The notes beneath the pieces are model-generated. The model ran no database searches, was not told the DNA's origin, and saw only the letters and a list, made by a program, of their open reading frames with translations. A stretch of 64,000 nt of DNA from Chlamydoabsidia padenii (Eukaryota > Mucoromycota > Mucoromycetes > Mucorales > Cunninghamellaceae), in NCBI GenBank assembly GCA_025330725.1, contig JAIWND010000024.1:62001-126000 (forward strand), given 5' to 3'. Shown here piece after piece: positions 55,381 to 64,000 of the stretch; the first letter of the stretch is position 1, and each line of letters opens with the position of its first letter. The position numbers and the translations under genes were made by a program.

Positions 55381-57192
55381 ATGCCTCAACACATTCAACC
55401 TAATCCTCAACAACAAGATTCATTGGTAGAATCTATATCGAAGCAAGATTCTTTAGAAGTCTCTCCTGTTGTTGTCCCTTCTATGTCTCCTGTGACTGAT
55501 ATTCCATTATATTATTATTATTATTATCTTCAACAACAACAAGCTTTGCCAAGACCTATAGTAAGTAATAGATAATCACCTAAAAAAAGAACTGTGGAGG
55601 GCTTGGGAATAATGTCACTTGTAGGCATGTAGATAAGCGGGAAAATAAAGGGGGGGGGCAGATATGAATATTAACCTGTTTCCTTTTTTTACTAGTCTAC
55701 ACCGATACATCATACCTTGGAAAATGCTACCATTAGTTTTGACACCATGGATCCTCAAATCAAATGGCACAAGGATTTACTAGTCAAAGATGTCTTTTTA
55801 TCACCACCTATGACTTCAAATGCAATCACCCATCCTGGTACTCTTCAACACCGACAACTCAAGAAAATGGAAATGGCACCTTCTGATCTTTTACTAGATG
55901 ATACTGATATCTTTGGTTTAAATGATTCCACTTGTTTACTATTGGATGATCAACAACAACAAGTCAACCTTCATCAACAACAACAACAACAACTTCACCA
56001 TCAACATTGCATTACATCTATCTATCCTAACGATCTGCCAACCCCTCCTGCCATAATGGATTCTCTACTCCCTTCGGATTATTTGGGCATCAAGCGACGA
56101 CACAGCAGCATCTGCAGTGACAGTAGTAGTGATGATGGCAGCAGTGTACATTCGGATTCTGACAAACGCCCCTGTCTCGACATGCATTCACCTCGCTCTT
56201 TACCCGAATCATCTCCTCAACTTCTTCCTATGTTTGATTTTGATGATGATGAAGAAGATGATGATGCTATGGATGAAAGGTAAACTATCCAAAAAATGCA
56301 ATTAGTGTGATATCAGTGGGGAATATAAAGTTTAATCAATTGACTTTTTTTTACTTTTTGTAGCACGCTTCACACGGAGTTTCAACCTTACTCGTCCATT
56401 CTGGAATCAATGACTGATGACAATGAAGACGAAGACGAAGACGACAACCATCCATCTGAACTCAATACACCACATGTCCATTCAAAACTCACCATCACCA
56501 TGAAGAAAGTCAAAAAGACTAAAAAACAATACAAAACGACAAGGACATCAAAATCTCAAAGCAACAACAATAACAATAACAACAACAAAAAGTCCTCCTT
56601 ATCAGACAACATGATGACGGATGATGCATTGCCAGTGTACGTACCTCACGGTGCCCCTCAAGTCGATCTCCGTTACAGCAGCCAAGGATTATACAAGCAT
56701 CTACTTAAACAACGTGTGGACTGGTGTCGTTATTGCGGTACTACCGAAGGTGTAAATTGGCGACCAGGACCTTGGGGAAAACGAACACTCTGCAACAAAC
56801 ATGGGTGTGATTACAAAGGGTATGGATTTGCCTGCAAGTTGCCTCGATTGGATCTTACTGCTTTTGTCAAGGAACCTATGGATCAACGTGTACGACCCGT
56901 GCTCCAATTGTTTTGCAGCTGCTGCCATCGCTCGGAATCGTGGCAAGACAATCTATTGGTGCAATGTGATGGATGTCCGATGGCTTGGCATCAACAGTGT
57001 CGTCGTCAACAGGATCTCACTGACGAGTTTTGCCAATCGTCGGCGGCGTTCTTTTGCTCGGGGGATCAGTGTCGGGATAATCTCAAGAAGAAACGGGTGG
57101 TGGTGGAATTCTCAAGGAAACGCCTGCCTCTCATGCGAACTCCGAAACAACAACAGGAACAACAAGCTTTGATGGATGGTCTCAAGTGTTGA
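55381..57192 (+). CDS. GATA-like zinc-finger and PHD-finger protein
   Basis: Exons 55381-55560, 55696-56279 and 56364-57192 join to about 530 residues. The N-terminal 370 residues are Gln/Ser/Asp-rich with several acidic runs. Residues ~376-403 hold a GATA-like finger, WCRYCGTTEGVNWRPGPWGK then LCNKHGC: the spacing is C-x2-C-x18-C-x4-C rather than the usual C-x2-C-x17-C-x2-C. Residues ~439-491 fit a C4HC3 PHD finger (FCSCCHRSESWQDNLLVQCD, MAWHQQC, FFCSGDQC). The C-terminus is basic. PHD fingers read histone tails and the GATA-like finger probably binds DNA or protein, so a chromatin-associated regulator is likely (inference). Related to fungal GATA/PHD proteins of unclear function. Confidence 0.8.
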
Positions 57193-57474
57193 TCCTTTTT
57201 TTTTTTTTACTATGCTTGTTAACCCCCCCCTTTTTTTTTATTTATTTGTTTGGCTTGTGTACATTCTTCTTCCTTTATGTGTAGATTCTTTTTTACTTTT
57301 TATTTATCATTGATGTATATAGCCTACTTCACTCTCTTCCCCCTTTATTTTGTTACAAGTTTATACTTCTCATATATGCCCTATTATACCCTTATATTTA
57401 GAAACTTTAAAAACATCATGTTAATAAAAATCATCATATATCAAGTATGCTTTAATGTATTGATTCTGTCCCCC

Positions 57475-57506
<32 letters not shown>

Positions 57507-57851
57507 GGTACAAGGATGATTAGCTACTGGTTGTATTATAGTCATCCTGCTGTTTACAAGTCCGGAGAAGGGATATATGCAAGTCATCACCTTAAAGACT
57601 CCTTATCCATCAGCCCCGTCCATTGATTTACCGATGCTTAATAGTCATGCATGATAAAGAGGATCACGAGAATATACTATTCACTCCTTCAGATGCCACT
57701 GAACGGGGTACTATTGAATAAATGATCATATACACACATAAATACATTTCCTTTATATATATATATATATTTCCAGAGAAGGCAACTCTTGCCAATGGCT
57801 CTTTATTAATTAACATGTATCTAATAAAACTATACAATACTGAATATCTAA
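57193..57851. other. Convergent 3' region
   Basis: T- and C-homopolymers at about 57196-57240, TA runs at 57480-57506 and about 57756-57770. No gene. Confidence 0.4.
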
Positions 57852-57987
57852 TCAACTAGCTAAACTACATGTATCGTCAGTGATTTGTGCCAAGCAGATC
57901 GTTTCGCCTAGAGAGATAGTAGTGAATGCCGTTGTACTATTACTTTGGATCCCATGATGCTTGTTCTTGTTATTGTCTTTTGTACTA

Positions 57988-58025
<38 letters not shown>

Positions 58026-59736
58026 GATTGATTCTTCTTGTGGAAGTGGATGTTTCTGTAGAGTATGCTCCAATACAGCACGTGGTTCCATAACAGGCTC
58101 GGTTGATGAAGATACAAAGGTGCCCCAATTGATACCGACAGATAAACGAGGGCAGCCAAGATGGTGATGAGTTTTAAGTGCTTCGGCTGGTTCCATATGA
58201 AGAGCCTTCTTGACGTTCTTTGGTGTGTAGCCGCCAATTGGTAATGCTGCCAAAGTCAGTGGTGCATATACTTTTCCAATAGCCTTGAATAAATCCTTAT
58301 CGTACCCCGATGCGCCACTATTCAATCACAGAAAGAAAGAAAAAAATGAGCTGCATAAACATGACGATGTTGATTTGAGTCTTACCAAAAGAAGAAGCTT
58401 TCATCCTTCGCCCTAATGACAAAACTGCTCCAAAGTGTTTGATTTTTCTTGAATGACCAACGACCACTAGAATGCTAATCAAATTTAAAAACACTGGTTA
58501 AATCTATTTTTTTTTTATAATAATGTATGAGTACTTACCATAGAAGGTACACTTGCTATTATAACTTCAGGTCGTTCCTTGTGTCGGACTTCTTGCCACC
58601 AATCCAATTCAATAACCTAATCAAACAAAAAGGGGATCAGCATCATTCATATTACCTAGTTATACCATTTACATACATTTTCAATATCACAGTCAACAAA
58701 CCAATCGCGAAGTCCCAATGGTACATACCATGTCACCGAGTTTCCGAGTTGTTTTACTACTTGTTCATCTAGATATTCAAAATCAATTAGTGCTAGTTCC
58801 ACCCCCGCCATTTGTCACCCACCTAAATGCCCAGCGTGATCATGAGAGATCAAGACTATATCCACCTTGTCCAAAAAGTCGCCAAGTTTGCATGGCGAAG
58901 ACCGAGCGCGTTTGTAAAACACCAGGGAATCATCAAAAACAGGGTCTGTTAAAATCATCAGCCCATCCAGAGTGATCAGACAAGTCGATTGTCTATGTGT
59001 ATCGTATTATAAAAAAACAGTTAAAGATCAAAATCAACTATTTTCATGCGTCCGTTTATTCTTACCCGAGCCAAGTAAAGGTTGTTTGCAAAGAGTCATT
59101 TTCATTCGTATCGACCCATGATCCATCTGATGTCGTAAAGCCAAGAGAAGTGAAGATACGGTCGAAATCAGGTCGACGTATTGGAAATGTATCGTCCAAA
59201 ACCTATCCCAACTCGCCAAAAGTCATTATAGGTTAGTATTTTATATCCATTATCAATTAAAAAGTTAATACTTTCTTTACCTTGGTATCGAGTTGACCAC
59301 TAAAAGTGCTTTGCCAAGATCGCTTGAGCCAGTAGAGAGCATCGTCTTTCCAAGAGGGAGTTTGCCAAGATTCAAAGGGATTGACAAATAAAGATTCAAT
59401 CTATATATTAAAAAGGGTGTATAAGTTTAGTATTTCCTTCTAATATGAAGTACTTGCTATTTCATCAGCTGCTTGAGATAGCAGTGAAGACCCAGTATGC
59501 CTTTTTCTTTTTTTGATTACCTGAAGGCTAGCGTATCGATCTTCTGCGTGATGTAAATGTCGTCGTTTACGCATGTGTTGTTTCCTAAGAGCTTCTACTA
59601 GGTCCTTGTGATGCGAGGCTTGAAGAGTATAGTAGGCGACCGCTGATACCGTCATCGTGGTGAAGAGAGTTGGAAGAATGTATGGATGATCAAAGGGTAT
59701 AGGGAAATTTACAAAAGAGAATCTTTTATTAGTCAT
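57852..59736 (-). CDS. FMP30: NAPE-PLD/Fmp30-like protein, several metal ligands replaced
   Basis: Eight exons: 59521-59736, 59281-59400, 59066-59202, 58823-58992, 58677-58768, 58539-58616, 58386-58474, 57852-58317; about 455 residues. An N-terminal hydrophobic segment (TTMTVSAVAYYTL) is followed by a metallo-beta-lactamase fold of the N-acyl-phosphatidylethanolamine phospholipase D family: TWLGQSTCLITLDGLMILTD, VDIVLISHDHAGHLD, TWYVPLGLRDWF, FFFCGASGY, LAALPIGGYTP, LHMEPAEA and VGINWGTF. The family zinc ligands HxHxDH, GDTGY and GIHWGTF here read HDHAGH (Asp to Gly212), GASGY (Asp to Ala303) and GINWGTF (His to Asn364); the histidines 208, 210, 213, 272 and 341 remain. All splice junctions are intact. 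A Ser run lies near the C-terminus. Likely mitochondrial membrane-bound and catalytically weak or dead (inference). Confidence 0.88.
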
Positions 59737-60383
59737 GGTATGGATAGAGGAGATAAAATAGGAGGGTAATGTTAAAAAGATGGGAAAAGTGGAAGAAAGA
59801 GAAAAAAAAGCGTCTATGTATTTAGGCCTTTTTCGGGGCCTTCAGAATTTTACATCCCGACATCCCCACTTTTAGTATTCGTCTTTCAAAAAAAAAAAAA
59901 ACGGTTTCGTCAACGCCACAGGTACGAGAAAGTTATGATTATAGAGAGATAGCGTAGATAATTGTAATACTCGACATAGACCCATTTTTATGACATGATG
60001 ATGAGGTCTGTTCAAAAGGGTAAAGTTAATCAATGCACGAGGGAACGACAATCCACCTGCTATCATACATGAGCGCATTGATTATCAACGGCTATACTGT
60101 ATCCTTAAAAAAACACAGATCGTCACACATATTGATGTAGCCATGAGTTTTCTTTAAAGAAGGTTTTTATTGAGTAAAAACACACAAGTAGTTGCATGAT
60201 TTGTGTTGCAGCATGGATAAACGAAATGTAAAGCAGGATATTGGGAGGGGTCATATTCAAGTACAGATTCGATAAAAGGTATTCTCCTAAATAATCATGG
60301 ATACATCTCAATCTCAATAAACCTTTCCCTCCCTCCCCCCCAAAAAAATCACGTATATTGAACTCCCGACAGGCTATGAAAGA
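59737..60383. other. Intergenic upstream of the NAPE-PLD-like gene
   Basis: Variant motif TTTACATCCCGAC near 59849-59861 about 115 nt upstream of the ATG. An A14 run is at about 59888. No gene. Confidence 0.4.
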
Positions 60384-60840
60384 ACAAACTTATTGCAAAC
60401 CCCGCTCACCTTGAATCTTAAGAGAGCTCTACTGCCTTAATGGACAAGCGATGCTAATGACAAAAGTGGCCATGAACATTCCTTAGTTTATTTCCAACAA
60501 AGTTTACATAATGGCCATTGTACCAAGTCCACTGTATAGAGCAGTATAGCCTCAAGATCGTTTTACCCTGACTTTTGTGAAAAAAAAGTTGCAGAATGAA
60601 AATTAACACACAAGACCAAACTTATTTGAAAACCCGCTTACCCTCACCTTGAATCTTAAGAGAGCCCTACTACCTTAATGGACAGGCGATGTTAATGACA
60701 AAAGTGACCATGTGCATTTCTTAGCTTATTTCCAACAAAGTTTACATAATGGTCATTGTACCAAGTCCCTTTTATGGAGCAATATAGCCTCAAGATCGTT
60801 TTAACCTGACTTGTAAAAAAAAAAAAAGGATGTAGAATGA
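60384..60840. repeat. Two tandem ~220-bp repeat units related to the Fanzor-bearing transposon
   Basis: Unit 1 spans about 60384-60599 and unit 2 about 60617-60840, same orientation, roughly 85-90% alike by eye (shared words include TTTCCAACAAAGTTTACATA and GCCTCAAGATCGTTTTA). The first ~110 nt of each unit resemble 705-830 of transposon copy 1: a CCCGCT word, a TACT...AATGG stretch, GATGCTAATG and AAAGTGG in the same order. No open frame crosses a unit. Confidence 0.65.
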
Positions 60841-61204
60841 GATTGTGTTTTGAGGCGATTCAACGGTACTCATTTTCAAGCCTGGCCGAGGTTTTAATTA
60901 CGCGATTTCTGGGGAAAGGGAAAGGCTCATGGCAATGCAATTATATTCAAATCCGGTGAAGACGGTCTTTCAAATTACTAATCCAAGAAGAAGCATGCGG
61001 AGTAAAACCAACGAGTTAAAATGGGTATAAAAGTATCTTTATTTAAATGAAGAATATTATAAGAACAAATAAATAATAAAAGTATGATTATTAGTTTAAA
61101 TAAGTAAGGTAAACTATAGTTAAAAACAAATCTATACTATTGGTATGGACAAAGAAGAGGAATCACCAAGAGAAATAAACACAAATTTACTTGTTCGCTT
61201 TTAT
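60841..61204. other. 3' flank of the kinesin-like gene
   Basis: Near match to the recurrent motif (TTCAAATCCGG) at about 60947-60957; AATAAA-like signals (minus strand) near 61030-61060. No gene. Confidence 0.35.
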
Positions 61205-64000
61205 CTAACAGGATAGCCGATGTACCTTTGCCCTGGATGCTCGAGTCGATGTAGAGGCCAGTCGATTAAACACATTATTCCCTCCCAATGCACAGGAAGA
61301 GGGCATGTTGTGAGTTGATAAGGATACAGGGAGACTATGTCGTTGTGATTGCTTGGTTAAAAGAGGTGAAGACGGTGATGGTACGACAATAGGTTGTTTC
61401 TGTTGCCGTAATAATAAGGATGATGATCGTGGACGATTGGGTGTAGTGGGCGGAGTAATCAGATCCATCGTTTTTTTTGGGAGTGGTGTGGAAGACGTCG
61501 GATGCTGTCGGGTCAAATGGACGTCTGTATGCTGTTCAAGTCGTAATGCTGTGGGTGGTGGTTTTCGTAAATTGTTGTTTGGCTGCTTGATGTGGTCAGG
61601 TGAGGTTTGCGGCAATTCGATGGGTGTATGCAAATCCAAACTGAGGGCCGAGATATCGTTGCTGTCTTGCTGTGTTGATTCCATAGTGTTGGGTGGCAAA
61701 GATGTGGTTTCAATCCTTAACGGTGGTGAAGGAAAGTCTAGTTGATTGTCCTCCAAAGACACAAAGTCTTCGTCTTCAACCAAAGGAAGAATTGTTGGTG
61801 CATTGGGTCGATTTCCATATTCAAGTTTTTCCGCTGATGAGTTTTCATTATCAGATGGCGCATAATCAGGGGTCGCTGCATCTTGTCTTGCTGATGACAA
61901 TAGGAATACTTGGTTCAAGCTGGATGGTGTCGACAAAGCATCAGTGCTACAAGAGTCTTCTGACGATACAAGTCCCGGAGAGGTGCTACCGTCGTTAATG
62001 TTGTTGCTGTCTTCCATTGATGGCCATGTGGCATTGGTGGCGATCCCCCTGAGTCCTTCTTCGTAGATCTTGTCAAATATAGTATTGCCACTGCTGATGT
62101 ATTCTTCCATTTTCCGATCCATGGCCGCCACCGATTCGAGATCCAAAACTTCATGCCCATTGTTGCCGTTAATAGAGTTTTCCAGCCTGCGAATGCGTCG
62201 TTCGTTTTCTACAGTGGATGCTACAGCCGCCCGCCGCATTACTATTAGACTGTATCTAGTTTCCATCAAGGCACGTTCTAGATATTGTAAGGTGATTTGT
62301 TTGTTGTTCTGGGCGATTTGAAGTTTTAAGGTGCTGTCCAAAAGTGATTCGGCAATCTGCTTCCATTCATCCGCCTTGAGAGATTTCAACACCTTGGAAG
62401 CCACCTTGTATGATATTTCAGGAGTTGCATTGGCTGGTAAGCTGTATTGATCTTCAAACGCATCCATGTCGGCCCATTCGTCGCTTGGTGGTGGATCCGT
62501 CACAATATCATCGGCAAAAGTGACATGCTTTTTAGTACGCTGTTGATTGCTGGAGATAGACATGACCTTCTTTTGTAAATCACCAAGTCGACAAGATAAA
62601 AAGGAGATTTCCGCGGCTAGTAGTTCAATCTGTTCATCCATAAATTCAATCGATGCTGTATCCATAGGGCTCCCAGTAGTGTTTGTTCGTTGAATTTCCA
62701 TATGATAAACATGTCGCCTTTTGTCCATTAGCTCTTGTTTTTCATCAGAGAGTCGTTCACGCCGATCTAAAAGTTGTTCCAGTTCCACCAGTGTCTGTTT
62801 ACCCTGCACATACTGACACATCGCCTTTTCAAGCAATGTCCTCTTGCGAGATGCGCGTATATAAAGAGGGACAGTCGATTTGTTGCTTCGCTGCTGCCCG
62901 TGATTACTATTGCTCTTTGGACTACTCCGAGAATGACCTCCACCACGTAAAGGGAATCCATGACTTGCACGACCAAGCACAGCAAAGTTACCACCAATGA
63001 TGTGCGAGACTTTTCCCAAGAGTCGTTCATCTAGCATTCCACCTTCACGTACCGCCTTTTTCATGATGAAGACAAGTTGCTTGAGTTGGCCACTGTTGAT
63101 TACCATTTCTTCTGTCCGTTTCCTGAGAGTTTGTTTCTGTATGTCCCGTTCCCGCTCCAACCGGCGCCGAGCCACACTTGCCTCCGTATGTTGTCGCTGT
63201 AACTGTTGTAGCCGTCGGTCTTGTTGTGTGATTTGTTCCCGCACCCGATCACCATCATGCTTCATTCGTTTCATCATTTGCTTCTTTTCCAACTTGAGAG
63301 TTTCCACGTTGACCTTGAGAGACTTGAGTAGTGATTCATTTTGATTGCGAGTGACATTCATTGCATTGGTGGTTTGAGAGTATTTGCGCTTGAGCTCTTG
63401 GATTTCATTCAAAAGGTGCTTCATTTTCGTTTCATATGCTTGTCTGATTTCCGACAGTTGCTGCTTGTCCCGGGAGGTTTGTTGCTGATGTTGTGATGCA
63501 TCCAGAGATAATCCCCCGCTATTTGTCGGAATCTTGGAGAGTCCCTTTGTTTGTTGTAGAGCTTCTTCTCGGTCTTGTTGAAGTCCAGCCAGTTGTTCAT
63601 GGAGATGGTTGATTTTGTCGTCAAACTTGCGCCGCATAAGTATATATTCACTTTCGGACTTTTCCAATTGGCATACCAGTTCCTCGTTCACCTTGATATC
63701 CGATTGTATTTGCTGAAGCATCCGAAGTAGTTTTGGATCCTGTTGTTGGTTGTCCAAATCGACACAAGAGTCCGCAGAGCCTTTATTAGTTGATGAGTGG
63801 TTTGTTGAAGGACTGTTGGTGTTACTGCTATAAGAAGGATCGATATCCGCCAGCCATTGAGGTAATTCCTATATGATTGGTAGATAATGAGATAAAATGA
63901 GTAAAATTGAATCCTTCAGCATGCTAATTGCATTGTCTATTGTATTACCCTGTAAAGATTGTCTGTAGATGGTGTTGGAGAAGGTGAGGCCGAGAATGTA
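61205..64000 (-). CDS. Kinesin-4-like protein, C-terminal part (truncated by window)
   Basis: The last exon, 61205-63868, encodes 887 residues; the preceding exon (63949 to beyond 64000) joins it in phase as ...TDNLYR|ELPQWLADIDPS. The motor domain lies outside the window. Seen: coiled coil from about residue 40 (MLQQIQSDIKVNEELVCQLE, LSEIRQAYETKMKHLLNEIQ) through ~300, a region with SRKRTLLEKAMCQYVQGKQT, LEQLLDRRERLSDEKQELMD and MDEQIELLAAEISFL, and a Ser/Pro-rich tail with TPPTTP-type Cdk-like sites and a basic end. This order (coiled coil, R-x-x-L repeats with an AxIEYI-like segment) resembles KIF21/KIF4-type kinesins. Such motors regulate microtubule plus ends or spindle midzones. Another long coiled-coil kinesin is possible until the motor is seen. 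Confidence 0.7.

Noticed and set aside
58027..58167. Asp-rich plus-strand frame opposite the NAPE-PLD-like gene
   Set aside because: Shadow of the Ser-encoding repeat on the minus strand.

Overview
This window is nuclear DNA of a filamentous fungus, most likely an early-diverging Mucoromycota (Mucorales-type). The evidence is AT-rich intergenic DNA, many 40-100 nt GT-AG introns, very long A/T homopolymers, and fungal housekeeping genes (ATG2, RGD1, RPN13, ADE13, eEF1B-gamma, uL15, OST4, an SFP1-like factor). The phylum is inferred from overall character and recalled family resemblance; no database search was possible.

Layout. 0.3-2.7 kb: a degenerate transposon copy carrying remnants of a Fanzor/TnpB-like RNA-guided nuclease; a second copy lies inverted at 18.3-20.5 kb. 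Between them are an oligopeptide transporter, a thaumatin-like secreted protein, a 14-15-exon ATG2 and an F-box/ZnF-UBP/DUSP protein. 20.6-21.4 kb is a dead Tc1/mariner-type transposase. 22.3-24.8 kb encodes an HSF-type regulator; a gene-poor stretch with unresolved coding debris follows. 27.9-34 kb holds OST4, an SFP1-like factor, a decayed HSP60, eEF1B-gamma and ribosomal protein uL15. 34.9-46.5 kb is gene-dense: RGD1, RPN13, an alpha-arrestin, an acidic hypothetical gene, a mitochondrial-type DEAD-box helicase and ADE13. 46.9-48.5 kb is a shredded ATP-citrate lyase pseudogene. 49.3-51 kb encodes a protein with two pairs of Ste12-like C2H2 fingers. A gene-poor 4 kb follows, then a tiny two-helix membrane ORF, a GATA-like/PHD protein, a NAPE-PLD-like protein that has lost several metal ligands, a tandem repeat related to the transposon, and the tail of a kinesin-4-like gene that runs off the window.

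Themes. Proteostasis and lipid genes (ATG2, RPN13, F-box/DUSP, OST4, NAPE-PLD-like) are scattered rather than operonic, and several pairs share short divergent promoters (SFP1/HSP60 remnant, RPN13/arrestin, helicase/ADE13, small membrane ORF/GATA-PHD). The clearest unexplained signals are the Fanzor-bearing inverted element pair and an 11-bp word (TTCAAATCCCG, either strand) that occurs exactly 13 times, all outside the coding exons modelled here, and resembles a tRNA-type B box. Exon coordinates were derived by hand from splice signals and reading-frame continuity.
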